From NCBI RefSeq assembly GCF_001999965.1, contig NZ_CP019646.1, positions 434,001 to 498,000 on the forward strand: a stretch of 64,000 bases of DNA, given 5' to 3'. The position numbers were made by a program, and so were the translations under genes. This document shows, piece after piece, positions 45,122 to 55,227 of this stretch; the stretch's first letter is position 1, and each line of letters opens with the position of its first letter. Source of the stretch: Limihaloglobus sulfuriphilus (GTDB taxonomy: Bacteria; Planctomycetota; Phycisphaerae; Sedimentisphaerales; Sedimentisphaeraceae). The notes under the pieces are model-generated. The model saw only the letters and a program-made list of their open reading frames with translations, had not been told where the DNA came from and did not search any database.

Positions 45122-45886
45122 ATGCTTACAAAACGAATTATACCGTGCCTAGATGTCAAAGATAACCGTGTTGTAAAGGGCGTGAATTTCGTAAACCTCC
45201 GCGATGCCGGCGATCCGGTCGAGCTTGGAGCAAGATACAGCAGCGAAGGCGCTGATGAGCTGGTGTTTCTTGACATAACTGCCACAATACGCAATAATAA
45301 GACCATTGTTGATATGGTTCGTAATGTCGCAGAACATGTTTTCATACCCTTTACTGTCGGCGGCGGTGTACGCAGTGCCGACGATATCGACATACTGCTT
45401 AGAAACGGTGCCGAAAAAGTCTCCATAAATACCGCCTCTGTACTTAAGCCGGACATATTAAAGGAGTCTGCAGACCGCTTTGGCGCTCAATGCGTTGTCC
45501 AGGCGATAGATACGAGAAGAGACAAAAACGACCCGTCAAAGAACTTTGTATATCTCAAGGGCGGCACAGAGGCAACAGAGCTTGATACAGTAGAATGGGC
45601 TCAGCGGGCCGAAGAGCTCGGCGCCGGCGAGATTCTGCTTACTTCCATGGACGCCGACGGAACAAAGGACGGTTTCGACTGTGATATAACCAGAAAAGTT
45701 GCCGAGGCTGTCTCGATTCCGGTTATTGCTTCGGGCGGGGCGGGAAGCCTGGAAACCTTCGCTGACGCAATCCTTGTAGGCAAGGCCGATGCTGTGCTTG
45801 CTGCGTCTGTGTTCCACTACGGAGAAATAACGATACGTCAGACAAAAGAATATATGGCCTCCAGAGGTATTTCTGTAAGGCTTTAA
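45122..45886 (+). CDS. hisF: Imidazole glycerol phosphate synthase, cyclase subunit
   Basis: A TIM barrel that makes imidazole glycerol phosphate and AICAR. The two catalytic aspartates fall exactly at D11 (PCLDVKD) and D130 (QAIDTRRD), as in the Thermotoga enzyme. [10 protein letters not shown] and [11 protein letters not shown] are the two phosphate sites. Length 254 is standard. The AAA ATPase gene begins 38 bp later on the same strand. Confidence 0.95.
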   Translation: MLTKRIIPCLDVKDNRVVKGVNFVNLRDAGDPVELGARYSSEGADELVFLDITATIRNNKTIVDMVRNVAEHVFIPFTVGGGVRSADDIDILLRNGAEKVSINTASVLKPDILKESADRFGAQCVVQAIDTRRDKNDPSKNFVYLKGGTEATELDTVEWAQRAEELGAGEILLTSMDADGTKDGFDCDITRKVAEAVSIPVIASGGAGSLETFADAILVGKADAVLAASVFHYGEITIRQTKEYMASRGISVRL

Positions 45887-45924
45887 TTCATAATCAATGA
45901 ACATACTCTTAAACGGAGTCTATC

Positions 45925-47163
45925 ATGTTAAAAGCGATAAAAATAAAAGGGTTATTCGGTTCTTTTGACTATGACATTAAACTCAAGGACGAGGGGATAA
46001 CAATCCTGACCGGGCCAAACGGCTATGGCAAGAGTACTATACTTAAGGCTGTCTATGCATTGGCGAGCCGGAACCCTTTCTTTTTTATTGACCTTTATTT
46101 CAGCGAGATGCTTCTTGAGTTTAATGACCGTCTGCCGGTAAAAATCTTCAAGAAAAACCAGGATGTTGAGATAGTTGACGGCGACAACGAGCCTGTGGTC
46201 TTGAATTTTGACAGGATAACTGACGAGCTTGAACAGAATCTTAAGAACAGTAACTACAAACGTATCGGCGGTGACCGCTGGATCGACAGGCGAACCGACA
46301 GAATTATTGATACAGAGATGCTTGTAAGCCGTATCGGCTCAGAAGAATGCGCCCTGAGGGACATCTTTCCGGATGTGCCTGATGTTTATCTGATAACCGA
46401 TCAGCGGCTTTTCCGTAAAACATCCGGCGACGGAAGGCTGATACTTTCTAACGAAAACCAGGATGTTGACCATTTCAAAGAGGCTATATGGGAGTATGTA
46501 AAGGATCTGGGCAATCAGATCACCAATACTCTCGCCGAGGCGACTAAAGTTTCTCAGGGACTTGACAGCAGTTTTCCAAAGCGGCTTTTTTCGCAGAAAC
46601 ATGGTGTTGACAAAGAAGAGTTTGACCGGCGGTTCAATCGTATAAAACGAGTTCAGTCTTCCCTCAATCGCTATGGGCTGGCAGTTTCGGTTGTAGATGA
46701 TGAGCCTGTTTACAGCGAGGAGAACGCAAAGGCCCTGAAGGTCTATCTTGATGACACAGAAAAGAAACTCAAAGTATTTGAGCCGCTTCTGATGCGTCTT
46801 GAGCTTCTGACCGAAATACTTAACAAACGCGGCTTCGTTAATAAAGAGGCGGTAATCAAGGGGCAAAAAGGACTTTGTTTCAAGACTAAGGAAGGCCGGT
46901 CACTGAAGCTGAAACGCCTTTCTTCCGGAGAGCAGCAGGAGGTTGTGATGATTTACGAGCTGCTCTTTAACGTTAAGCCCGATACGTTGGTAATGGTCGA
47001 TGAGCCCGAGATTTCACTGCATGTTGCCTGGCAGAAACAGTTTATCGAGGATCTGCTGCGGATTGCCAGTATGCAGAGGATAAATGTCATCGTGGCCACC
47101 CATTCGCCGCAGATAATCAACAACCGCTGGGATCTTACCATTGACCTGGAGGATATCTCTTAA
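45925..47163 (+). CDS. AAA (SMC/OLD-like) ATPase, AriA-like partner of a DUF4435 protein
   Basis: A 412-residue soluble ABC-type ATPase. Walker A is GPNGYGKST (K36), the signature is LSSGEQQ at 332-338, Walker B is LVMVDEPE with D359/E360, and the switch His is H393 in ATHSPQII. A predicted coiled helical region lies between about 185 and 300. No nuclease domain follows, unlike OLD proteins, but the next gene supplies a separate TOPRIM-like domain. The same two-gene order, AAA15-type ATPase then DUF4435, defines PARIS antiphage systems (AriA/AriB). GGAG lies 7 nt before the start. The gene lies close behind hisF and could be read from the same promoter. Confidence 0.85.
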   Translation: MLKAIKIKGLFGSFDYDIKLKDEGITILTGPNGYGKSTILKAVYALASRNPFFFIDLYFSEMLLEFNDRLPVKIFKKNQDVEIVDGDNEPVVLNFDRITDELEQNLKNSNYKRIGGDRWIDRRTDRIIDTEMLVSRIGSEECALRDIFPDVPDVYLITDQRLFRKTSGDGRLILSNENQDVDHFKEAIWEYVKDLGNQITNTLAEATKVSQGLDSSFPKRLFSQKHGVDKEEFDRRFNRIKRVQSSLNRYGLAVSVVDDEPVYSEENAKALKVYLDDTEKKLKVFEPLLMRLELLTEILNKRGFVNKEAVIKGQKGLCFKTKEGRSLKLKRLSSGEQQEVVMIYELLFNVKPDTLVMVDEPEISLHVAWQKQFIEDLLRIASMQRINVIVATHSPQIINNRWDLTIDLEDIS

Positions 47164-48011
47164 TGAGAAGATACCTCGATGAAAATGACATCATGAACGA
47201 GATCAGGCTCGAACTGCGACATCCTTCTACCCGTGATAATGTCTGGGTGCTGGTGGAGGGGCCGACAGATCAGAGACTTTTCTCCAAACTCCTCGATGCT
47301 GATAAGGTGCGGGTTGAGATCGTGCACGGTGGTGGTGTGGAGCCGCTGCTAAGAGCCATCGAGAAACTTGCACGGGAGACAGACAGAATTGTTGCCATCC
47401 GTGACTCTGACTTTATACGGCTTGAGGGGAAATTCCCAGACCAGCAGGACCTCTATATTACAGACGCCCACGATGCGGAGATGATGATGGCGGCGAGCAA
47501 TCCAACATTCCGCTCGCTTGTTTCCGAGTATTTGACAAACAGGCTCGATGATTATCTCGATTTGAGGGATGAAATTCTGCGATCAATCGCCTTTGCCGGC
47601 GCCGCCAGGTGGCTCAATCACATCAATTCATTGACCATAAATTTCAGCAAACTTGGTCTGGGCAGCTGTTATCGCGGCAAACAACTCAGGCTGCACAAAA
47701 AAAAGTACCTCCGCAAACTTCACGCGGCATCTCCCAACAGGGTGCGGGATCTGAATCTTGAAGAGGTTGAAAAGGCGATGCGGAAGTTTAAAGATTTGTT
47801 TAACCTCTGCCATGGACATGACTTCGAAAAGGTTGTCTCGCTTCATATCAGTCAGGTAACTTCAAAAGATATCAGGGATGACGATGTCGGCAAGACTCTC
47901 CGCCTGGCCTATTCATTTATTGAATTCGCAAAAACAGAACTGTATAAGTCGCTTCGCGGCTGGGAGCGGGAACACGGCTATAAACTTTTTTCAAAGGCAC
48001 ATTCAGCTTAA
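47163..48011 (+). CDS. DUF4435 TOPRIM-like protein, AriB-like
   Basis: A 282-residue protein with the TOPRIM pattern: Glu E32 in LVEGPTDQRLF and the acidic pair D81/D83 in AIRDSDF; DAHDAEMMM at about 101-109 follows. DUF4435 proteins include AriB, the toxic nuclease effector of PARIS, which is released when its ATPase partner senses a phage anti-restriction protein. Here the start codon overlaps the stop of the ATPase gene, so the two are coupled. Nuclease activity is inferred from the acidic residues. Confidence 0.82.
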   Translation: MRRYLDENDIMNEIRLELRHPSTRDNVWVLVEGPTDQRLFSKLLDADKVRVEIVHGGGVEPLLRAIEKLARETDRIVAIRDSDFIRLEGKFPDQQDLYITDAHDAEMMMAASNPTFRSLVSEYLTNRLDDYLDLRDEILRSIAFAGAARWLNHINSLTINFSKLGLGSCYRGKQLRLHKKKYLRKLHAASPNRVRDLNLEEVEKAMRKFKDLFNLCHGHDFEKVVSLHISQVTSKDIRDDDVGKTLRLAYSFIEFAKTELYKSLRGWEREHGYKLFSKAHSA

Positions 48012-48030
48012 TTTTTGGAAAATTTATAAA

Positions 48031-48306
48031 ATGGAAAAAACCGCATTAAAAGTTATATTTTCCGGCAGGGTGCAGGGGGTTGGATTCAGATATAATGTTT
48101 TATCTCTTGCCGGCGGTTACAGAATCAGCGGTTACGTGCGAAACCTCCGCGACGGCACTGTTGAGCTTTTTGCCCAAGGAGATGAATCTGAAACAGAAGC
48201 CTTTATTAACGCCGTTTGCCGGAGAATGGACCGATACATTCAAGACCAGTACAGAACAATAGTTCCAGTTGAGCCGGCAATAAAAGATTTCCGCATAAAA
48301 TATTAA
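48031..48306 (+). CDS. acyP: Acylphosphatase
   Basis: A 91-residue enzyme that hydrolyses acyl phosphates. The active-site Arg is R20 in GRVQGVGFRYNV and the Asn is N38 in GYVRNLRDG. This is a full-length single domain. The ATG at 48031 gives the canonical N-terminus; it lies 19 bp after the DUF4435 gene. Confidence 0.92.
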   Translation: MEKTALKVIFSGRVQGVGFRYNVLSLAGGYRISGYVRNLRDGTVELFAQGDESETEAFINAVCRRMDRYIQDQYRTIVPVEPAIKDFRIKY

Positions 48307-48340
48307 AACATCACAAGTTACACTGGGGCAATTTTTTACG

Positions 48341-48748
48341 TCATTTATCGTTTATCAGTGTGAGCATTATTTCCCGTTCTGCTCTGGGGCCGTCGAATTC
48401 GCAGACAAATATATTCTGCCAGGTTGAGAGCATAAGTTTACCGTCTTTGACCGGCACTGTTTCACTGGGGCCGACAATACCTGCCTTGAGGTGGGCGTCT
48501 CCGTTGCTGTCCTGCGCATCATGAAGCCAGACGCCGCGGGGGATCAGCTTTTGCAGAAGGCTCACGACATCACGCTGAACACTCTCGTCCCAGTTTTCCT
48601 GTATCATGATGCCGGCAGTTGCACCTCGGACGTAGATATTCAGCAGGCCGTTTTTTGTTTCTGATTCCGCTATAAACGATTCGGCGTGAGCCGTTATATC
48701 GTAGAGCATTTCTTTTTCGTCAGTGGCGATAGTTATTGTCTTTTGCAT
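48341..48748 (-). CDS. YjbQ/UPF0047 family protein with altered HTTA motif
   Basis: A 135-residue protein of the secondary thiamine-phosphate synthase YjbQ family. The C-terminal landmarks GDAHLKAGIVG, LSTWQNIFVCEFDGPR are intact. In the N-terminal half most members have an HTTAA-type motif; here the corresponding stretch reads YVRGATAGIMIQEN, so the usual His is missing. That could change activity. It is convergent with acyP and has no obvious operon partner. Confidence 0.85.
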   Translation of the reverse strand: MQKTITIATDEKEMLYDITAHAESFIAESETKNGLLNIYVRGATAGIMIQENWDESVQRDVVSLLQKLIPRGVWLHDAQDSNGDAHLKAGIVGPSETVPVKDGKLMLSTWQNIFVCEFDGPRAEREIMLTLINDK

Positions 48749-49073
48749 AAGTATTTTCTGAATAAAAGTTTATTTGTAGAATGAACCCAATATAGCTGAA
48801 AATATAAAAATTTCAATTCTGCCGTTGAAATATTATCAGACGCCAACGGCCTGCTGCGGCATATTTATGTAAGATATTTCTTTAAAAGGTTTTATCGGTC
48901 ATGTCAATTGTCTTGTAAGCAGTTTATCTTTAATATGTCTGCTGTCTGTACCTGCGGGATAGCAGTTAATCGTAAAATTTCCCATAAAACTGTTAATAAA
49001 TACTCAAAATTATATACAATGCATTGTTCGAAAATTAATGAACGCTGTAAATAAATAAGGATTTTTATCTCGT
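48749..49073. other. Gap upstream of lon
   Basis: No gene is seen. TTGTCT (48908-48913), 17 bp and TAATAT (48931-48936) could be a lon promoter with a long leader. No CIRCE-type heat-shock inverted repeat was found. Confidence 0.4.
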
Positions 49074-51458
49074 ATGAGACTGCTTGACATAGATAATTAC
49101 GAATCATATCTCGGGGATACCGAGGTTGTGGGAAGCTCTGCGCCGGACATAGAGGATATGCCCGAAACCATAGCTCTGCTGCCAATACGCAACGCTGTAG
49201 CGTTCCCCGGCACAATAATGCCGCTGGCTATCGGCCGCAAGGGCAGCAAAACCCTCTTAAAAGATTTAAAAGAGGATGAGCTTGTCGGCCTTATTACACA
49301 GAAGAACCCGGAAATTGATGAGCCCGGCCCGGATGATATTTATCAGGTTGGAACAGTCGCCTCGGTCTTGAAGGTGATTCAGATGCCTACAGATACGCTC
49401 ACTGTTGCCGTCCAGGCTCACATGCGGTTTAGAATCGTTGAAATTACCCAGCACGAACCCTATATGCGTGCCAGGATTTCGGCGATGCCGGTTAAGCTCA
49501 AGACAACAAAGAAATTTAAGGCTCTTGTAGTAACTGTGAAACAGCAGGCGGCAAGAGTACTTGAATTGAGCCCGAATGTCCCGGAAGAGGCAAATATAAT
49601 TCTTGAGAATATCGCCAACCCTGACACTCTCGTTGATTTTGTCGCCGGCACAATCAACGCCAAAGTCTCTGACAAACAGCAGTTTCTCGAAGAAGTTGAT
49701 GTCCAGAAAAGACTCCAGAAGGTTTCATTAGAGCTTGCTAAACAGCTTGAGGTGCTGGAGTTGAGCCAGAAGATTCAGGGTGATGTTCGAAGCTCAATCG
49801 ATAAAAGCCAGCGGGAATACTTTCTGCAGGAACAGCTCAAAGCTATACAAACCGAGCTGGGCCAGACGGATATGAAAACCGAAGAGCTTAACCAGCTCAA
49901 GGAGAAAATCAACAGCTCCGGTATGCCCGCAAAGGTTCGCAAAGAGGCGATGCGAGAGCTTGAAAGACTGAGTAAAATCCCGCAGATATCCCCTGAATAC
50001 AGTGTAGCACGCTCATATATAGACTGGATTTGTGAGCTTCCATGGTCAAATTCAACCCAGGACAGCCTGGATATACCACGTGCGGAAAAAATTCTCGAAG
50101 CAGACCATTACGGCCTTAAAAAGGTAAAAAAACGTATTCTTGAATTTCTCGCGGTTCGCAAACTCAATCCCGAGGGTAAGAGTCCAATTCTCTGCTTTGC
50201 CGGCCCGCCCGGTGTAGGCAAGACAAGTCTCGGCAAGTCGATTGCCAGAGCAATGGGCAGGAAATTTGTCCGGATATCTCTGGGCGGCATACGTGATGAA
50301 GCTGACATCCGCGGCCACCGCCGCACCTATATTGGTTCTATGCCCGGCAGGATACTCCAGGAGCTGCGAAAATGTGACAGCAGCAACCCTGTATTCATGC
50401 TTGATGAGCTTGACAAGATAGGGCAGGATTTTCGCGGCGATCCGGCTTCTGCGCTTCTTGAGGTTCTTGATCCTGAGCAGAATAACACCTTTACAGATCA
50501 TTACATAGATCAGCCTTTTGACCTGTCAAAGGTGCTTTTCATCGGCACGGCCAATTACATCGAGGATATCCCCGATCCTCTCTATGACCGTATGGAGGTG
50601 ATAAACATAACCGGCTATACGGCGAACGAAAAGCTGAAAATAGCCAAAAAATACCTTGTGCCGCGTCAGTTAAAGGAAAATGGGCTCAAAAAATCCCAGA
50701 TAACCTTTAAAGATGATGCGTTAATGCTTATCATAAACAGCTACACGCGGGAATCTGGAGTTCGCAGCCTGGAACGCCAGATAGCAGCGGTTTGCCGCTC
50801 GCTGGCGACAAATATTGCCAGAGGAACTAAGCGGCGGGCAACAATCACCAAAGCGGCAGTAAAGAAAATACTTGGCCTTGAGAAGTTTACGCTTGAGCTG
50901 GCCAACCGCATAGGCGTTCCCGGGGTTGTTGCAGGCCTTGCCTGGACACCTACCGGCGGAGACCTGCTTTTTGTTGAGGCTCTCGGAACACCGGGCAAAG
51001 GCGACCTTTCGCTTACCGGACAGCTTGGCGAGATCATGAAAGAAAGTGCCCAGGCGGCTTTTACCCTGGTAAAGAGCATCGCTCCGTCTTACAGTATAGA
51101 TGAGGCGGCGTTTAAAGAATTCGATTATCACATTCACGTTCCCGCCGGCGCAGTACCTAAAGACGGGCCAAGCGCGGGAATTACGATGTTTACAGCTCTG
51201 TTCTCTCTTGTCATGGGTGTTAAGGTTCGCCCGGATTTTGCCATGACAGGCGAAATATCTCTTCAGGGCACAGTCCTGCCAATAGGCGGGCTTAAAGAAA
51301 AAGTCCTTGCCGCAAAACAGGCGGGGATAAAGACTGTTATTCTTCCCCGAAGAAATAAAAACGATATGGCAGATGTCTCTGATGAGATAAAGAAGGGGAT
51401 GGAATTTATCTATATTAAACGGGCAGAAGAAGTCATTAAACATGTTTTAGACGAATAA
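49074..51458 (+). CDS. lon: ATP-dependent Lon protease
   Basis: Degrades misfolded and regulatory proteins in the cytoplasm. The N-terminal substrate-binding domain starts with [17 protein letters not shown]. Walker A is GPPGVGKTS near residue 380, and the protease dyad is S700 in DGPSAGITM and K743 in [11 protein letters not shown]. At 794 residues it is the normal length. A parvulin-type isomerase gene follows 11 bp downstream, forming a small protein-quality operon. Confidence 0.96.
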   Translation: MRLLDIDNYESYLGDTEVVGSSAPDIEDMPETIALLPIRNAVAFPGTIMPLAIGRKGSKTLLKDLKEDELVGLITQKNPEIDEPGPDDIYQVGTVASVLKVIQMPTDTLTVAVQAHMRFRIVEITQHEPYMRARISAMPVKLKTTKKFKALVVTVKQQAARVLELSPNVPEEANIILENIANPDTLVDFVAGTINAKVSDKQQFLEEVDVQKRLQKVSLELAKQLEVLELSQKIQGDVRSSIDKSQREYFLQEQLKAIQTELGQTDMKTEELNQLKEKINSSGMPAKVRKEAMRELERLSKIPQISPEYSVARSYIDWICELPWSNSTQDSLDIPRAEKILEADHYGLKKVKKRILEFLAVRKLNPEGKSPILCFAGPPGVGKTSLGKSIARAMGRKFVRISLGGIRDEADIRGHRRTYIGSMPGRILQELRKCDSSNPVFMLDELDKIGQDFRGDPASALLEVLDPEQNNTFTDHYIDQPFDLSKVLFIGTANYIEDIPDPLYDRMEVINITGYTANEKLKIAKKYLVPRQLKENGLKKSQITFKDDALMLIINSYTRESGVRSLERQIAAVCRSLATNIARGTKRRATITKAAVKKILGLEKFTLELANRIGVPGVVAGLAWTPTGGDLLFVEALGTPGKGDLSLTGQLGEIMKESAQAAFTLVKSIAPSYSIDEAAFKEFDYHIHVPAGAVPKDGPSAGITMFTALFSLVMGVKVRPDFAMTGEISLQGTVLPIGGLKEKVLAAKQAGIKTVILPRRNKNDMADVSDEIKKGMEFIYIKRAEEVIKHVLDE

Positions 51459-51469
51459 AGGAATTTGAT

Positions 51470-52297
51470 ATGCAGGTAACTGTTAATGAACAAATAATTA
51501 ACGAAGAGATGATAAAAGCTGAAATGGAACGCATGAGACCTCAGTATGAGGCGTGTTTCCAGGACATGGATAAGGATCAGCGGGAAGGGCAGTTGGAAGA
51601 ATGGGCAAAGGAAAACCTTATAGAGCAAACGCTTATAAGCCAGTGTGCCGATAAAAGCGGTATCAAAATTGACCCGAAAAAGCTTGAGGATTCAATAAAA
51701 GAAATCAAGTCCCGCAATCCAAATGTTGAGGTTAATAAAGAGTTCAGAAACCAGCTTGAAAAACAGATGCGGCTTGAGCTGTTTATAGCCTCGCTTACAG
51801 AGGATGTGCCCGAGCCAAACGAAAAGCAGGTGAAAAAATACTATGAAAAACACAAAGACCGTTTTGTCGTTGGCGAAGCCGTACATGCAGCGCATATCGT
51901 GAAGCACCCCGGGCAGGGACTGACTCCAGAGCAGTCAAAGGCTGAACTGGAAACAGCTTATGAAAGACTCAAAAACGGCGAAGGCTTTTTCGAGGTAGCT
52001 AAAGACTATACAGACTGCGCCGACGGCGTCGATCTTGGCTATTTCGGCCGCGGCCAGATGGTGCAGAGTTTCGAAGATGTTGTCTTCAATATGGATCCCG
52101 GCTCATTTAGTGAAGTTTTCCAGACCGAGTTCGGTTATCATATAGCGACAGTTATGGATAAACAGCCCTCAGTGCCTGTTCCGCTGGATAGAGCGGCACC
52201 TGTTATACAGAAAGAGCTTCAGGACGAAGCAAAACGCAAGGCAGTGGAAAGTTTTGTGGATAACGAGAAGCTCAAGGCCCAGATAGAAATTTCGTAA
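51470..52297 (+). CDS. Parvulin-type peptidyl-prolyl cis-trans isomerase
   Basis: A 275-residue protein with an N-terminal helical SurA/trigger-type region and a rotamase domain from about residue 125: VHAAHIVKHPGQG, then DGVDLGYFGRGQMVQSFEDVVF and TEFGYHIATVMDK. There is no signal peptide, which is unusual for SurA/PrsA-like folding factors and points to a cytoplasmic role beside Lon. GGAATTTG precedes the ATG. Confidence 0.85.
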   Translation: MQVTVNEQIINEEMIKAEMERMRPQYEACFQDMDKDQREGQLEEWAKENLIEQTLISQCADKSGIKIDPKKLEDSIKEIKSRNPNVEVNKEFRNQLEKQMRLELFIASLTEDVPEPNEKQVKKYYEKHKDRFVVGEAVHAAHIVKHPGQGLTPEQSKAELETAYERLKNGEGFFEVAKDYTDCADGVDLGYFGRGQMVQSFEDVVFNMDPGSFSEVFQTEFGYHIATVMDKQPSVPVPLDRAAPVIQKELQDEAKRKAVESFVDNEKLKAQIEIS

Positions 52298-52313
52298 CAT
52301 GCGGTAAATGCTC

Positions 52314-52341
52314 TTGACAAAATTGCCGGATAAAGTATTCT
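52314..52341 (+). promoter_or_regulatory. Promoter of the TPR lipoprotein gene
   Basis: Consensus TTGACA (52314-52319), 16-bp spacer, TATTCT (52336-52341), 54 bp before the start. Confidence 0.65.
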
Positions 52342-52395
52342 GATTAAAAGGTTAACGGCAGAATTAAATAACATGCTTTCAGAAAGGTCTTAATT

Positions 52396-53202
52396 ATGCG
52401 TAATATGGCTATGATTATATTGATGTTGCTTGCCGCTGTTGTAATGTGCGGTTGCAGTTCAAACCGCTCGGGCAGAGCTCGTGAGGTCGTAAATCCAGAA
52501 GAGAAAAACTTTTATCGTTTGGCGGACCTTGATGTTGTCGATCCTCAGGAAATTGATCTGGTAGAGAATATGGCAACCCTGCGTACGCAATACTACGAAG
52601 CTCTCAGGGAACTTAACAAATATTACTCGCTTAAGGGTAACTATATCAAGACGCAGTGGAGTCTTAAGGAAATTGAAGACTTTAACCAGGCTTCTCAGTA
52701 CACCTACATAAGCCCCGCACAGATTGTTGATGTTACTCCGGGTGCCCAGAGATCTATCGCGGCGGCAACAGAGTTGTTTTATGAGGCAGCCAGGATACAT
52801 GACCGTGCTACTCAGTATGTAGTGGTCAAAGACAAAGACGGCTTAAGGCGGGCTCTGGCTAAATATAACCAGATCATAGCAAATTACCCCGAATCTGATA
52901 TGATTGATGATGCAGCTTATGAGGCGGGAACAATTTACGAAGAGTTCAAAGAATATGACATCGCTCTTTTCTACTTTGAAAAGGCGCTTGAATGGAATCC
53001 GCAGATTGAATACCCTGCCCGTTTTCATATAGCTTATCTGCTGGACAGAAAGTTCGGCATGAAGAACGAAGCCCTGCCGTATTACCAGCAGGCAGTGGAT
53101 CTGGAATCAAGCTACAGGCAGAATTACGAGTTTGCTCTCGAGCGTATAGAGGTGCTCACTTATGATCAGCGGCGCAGAGGCGCTGAGAGAGACCTTAAAT
53201 AA
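52396..53202 (+). CDS. TPR-repeat lipoprotein
   Basis: A 268-residue lipoprotein; C20 in VVMCGCSS is the likely lipidated residue. The C-terminal half (about 150-255) has TPR-like helices (ALAKYNQIIANYPES, DAAYEAGTIYEEFKEYDIALFYFEKAL), resembling outer-membrane assembly or cell-division coordinator proteins such as BamD/CpoB. The exact function is not assigned. A consensus promoter and a good terminator flank it, so it is monocistronic. Confidence 0.8.
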   Translation: MRNMAMIILMLLAAVVMCGCSSNRSGRAREVVNPEEKNFYRLADLDVVDPQEIDLVENMATLRTQYYEALRELNKYYSLKGNYIKTQWSLKEIEDFNQASQYTYISPAQIVDVTPGAQRSIAAATELFYEAARIHDRATQYVVVKDKDGLRRALAKYNQIIANYPESDMIDDAAYEAGTIYEEFKEYDIALFYFEKALEWNPQIEYPARFHIAYLLDRKFGMKNEALPYYQQAVDLESSYRQNYEFALERIEVLTYDQRRRGAERDLK

Positions 53203-53216
53203 ATAGAAACACAACA

Positions 53217-53247
53217 AAGCCGGTTCCTTTTCAGGGGCCGGTTTTTT
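53217..53247 (+). terminator. Terminator after the TPR lipoprotein gene
   Basis: AAGCCGGTTCC and GGGGCCGGTTTTTT form a GC-rich stem around a TTTTCA loop followed by six T. Confidence 0.8.
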
Positions 53248-53269
53248 ATCAAAACTATGAGGTAATTAT

Positions 53270-53743
53270 ATGAAGAAAACTGCGATTATTATTACTGCAC
53301 TTATTTTTTGTGCTGTTTTTCAGGGGTGTAAAAAAAGTGACACTCCCGCAACCGCTGAATACAGTTCTGACCTGAAACAGGTTACTGATGTACAAAGCTC
53401 AATTGATGAGTATAAAGGTGAAAATCTTCTGGTTGTCTTCTGGGCGACCTGGTGTCCGCCTTGCCGCAAGGAAATACCGCATCTGAATCAGCTTGTATCT
53501 GAAAATGAAAGTGTATCGGTTCTGGCTTTGTCAAATGAAAAGCCTTCTACGGTAGTTGAGTTTATGCAGAAAAACGAAATGAAATATGATGTCGCCAGTG
53601 TAGAGAGTATTGACCTGCCGGCACCGTTTAATCAGGTAAATGCAATCCCGACAATATTTTTTATCTCTCCTGATGGAGAAATAAAGGAAAAAGTTGTTGG
53701 CGGCCTGGATTATGAATCTCTTAAGGAAAAAGCACTGAATTAA
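53270..53743 (+). CDS. TlpA/thioredoxin-like lipoprotein
   Basis: A 157-residue exported lipoprotein; C20 in VFQGCKKS is the lipidated residue. The thioredoxin active site is W61-C62-P-P-C65 followed by RKEIPHLN, as in TlpA/ResA proteins, and cis-Pro is in NAIPTIFF. Likely reduces disulfides or serves cytochrome maturation outside the membrane. The sulfatase gene starts 1 bp after its stop. Confidence 0.87.
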   Translation: MKKTAIIITALIFCAVFQGCKKSDTPATAEYSSDLKQVTDVQSSIDEYKGENLLVVFWATWCPPCRKEIPHLNQLVSENESVSVLALSNEKPSTVVEFMQKNEMKYDVASVESIDLPAPFNQVNAIPTIFFISPDGEIKEKVVGGLDYESLKEKALN

Positions 53744-53744
53744 A

Positions 53745-55226
53745 ATGCGTGTACTATACCTTGATCTTGATACGTTAAGACCCGATCACCTGGGCTGTTA
53801 CGGTTATCACAGAAACACTTCCCCCAACATCGACAGAATCGCGGCTCAAGGTGTCCGCTTTGAAAATTATTATTGCTCTGATGCGCCTTGCCTGCCTTCG
53901 AGAACGGCAATGATGAGCGGACGTTTCGGCATACATACCGGCGTTGTCGGCCATGGCGGAAGCGCTGCTGATATGAGAATAGACGGCGAAGGCCGCGGCT
54001 TTAAATCAAGCCTTGACTCTGAATGTCTGCCCGCGATTTTCCGGCGTGAAAACATGAGAACTGTGCTTGTCAGCCCGTTCGCCGAGAGGCATTCAGCCTT
54101 TAACTTTTATGCCGGTTTCACCGAAATGTACAATACCGGCAAAAGCGGCATGGAGTCGGCCGAAGAAGTTTCACCTGTTGCCCTTGACTGGATAAAAAGA
54201 AATGCAAAAGATGATAACTGGTATCTGCACATAAACTACTGGGACCCCCACACGCCTTACAGGGCTCCGGAGGATTTTGGTGACCCGTTTAAAGATGATC
54301 CGCTGCCGGCCTGGCTGACAGAAGATGTTCTGGAGCAGCACAAATCGCATGTTGGGCCGCATTCCGTGCATGAGATAATGATGTTCCACGGAACACCGGA
54401 TCCGAAATACCCGCGACATCCCGGTACTTTGTATAATATGGACGCGCTGCGGAAGATGATCGACGGTTACGACTGCGGCATACGTTACATGGATGAACAT
54501 ATCGGACGCTTGTTTGATGAGCTGGAAAAGCAGGGTGTGCTTGATGATATAATGATTATTATCAGCGCCGACCACGGCGAGAACCTCGGCGAGCTGGGGA
54601 TTTATGGTGAACACGGCACGGCTGATCGGCCGACCTGCCGGATACCTATGATAATACGCCGCCCCAACGGCAAGCCGGCTGTAGATACGCAGCTAAGGTA
54701 CAATCTCGACCTGGCGCCTACACTGGCAGAGATGTTCTGCCAGGATAAACAGCCCCGCTGGGACGGTGAGAGTTTTGCCGGAGTGCTTGACGGCAGTCAG
54801 GAACCTGATGCAAGAGATTATATTGTCATCAGTCAGTGTGCCCATGTCTGCCAGAGGTCTGTAGTTATGGGTGATTGGCTGTATATCCGCACCTATCATG
54901 ACGGGTATCATCTTTTCCCGGATGAAATGCTCTTCAACACCAAAGACGACCCGTATGAGCAAGAAAATCTGTCAGAAGCCCGCCCCGATGTTTGCGGCAG
55001 GGCGGCCAGGTATCTGGAACAATGGCATGAAGAAATGATGAGTAAAATGCAGTGCCCTGTTGATCCGCTTAACACGGTTATCTCTGAGGGCGGGCCGTTT
55101 CACGCTAAAGGCCATTTGCGGGACTACGTTAAACGCCTTGAAGATACGGGACGCGGCTGGGCTGTGAGTGAGTTAAAAAACAGGTATCCGGGCGAATTTT
55201 CTTGTAAATCGAATATTTCGAATTAA
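53745..55226 (+). CDS. Sulfatase without signal peptide
   Basis: A 493-residue formylglycine-type sulfatase. The modified Cys is C49 in CLPSRTAMMSG, and metal ligands include D7/D9 in LDLDTLRPDH and the later SADHGENLGE. No export signal is present, so it should act in the cytoplasm, possibly on imported sulfated sugars. Cys-type sulfatases need a maturase (FGE or anaerobic anSME); none is in the window. Confidence 0.88.
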   Translation: MRVLYLDLDTLRPDHLGCYGYHRNTSPNIDRIAAQGVRFENYYCSDAPCLPSRTAMMSGRFGIHTGVVGHGGSAADMRIDGEGRGFKSSLDSECLPAIFRRENMRTVLVSPFAERHSAFNFYAGFTEMYNTGKSGMESAEEVSPVALDWIKRNAKDDNWYLHINYWDPHTPYRAPEDFGDPFKDDPLPAWLTEDVLEQHKSHVGPHSVHEIMMFHGTPDPKYPRHPGTLYNMDALRKMIDGYDCGIRYMDEHIGRLFDELEKQGVLDDIMIIISADHGENLGELGIYGEHGTADRPTCRIPMIIRRPNGKPAVDTQLRYNLDLAPTLAEMFCQDKQPRWDGESFAGVLDGSQEPDARDYIVISQCAHVCQRSVVMGDWLYIRTYHDGYHLFPDEMLFNTKDDPYEQENLSEARPDVCGRAARYLEQWHEEMMSKMQCPVDPLNTVISEGGPFHAKGHLRDYVKRLEDTGRGWAVSELKNRYPGEFSCKSNISN

Positions 55227-55227
55227 A

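Noticed and set aside
48749-49073. CIRCE-type or other heat-shock element before lon
   Set aside because: No matching inverted repeat is present.
50721-51443. 240-codon minus-strand frame inside lon
   Set aside because: Antisense to the conserved Lon protease domain, no recognisable protein features.
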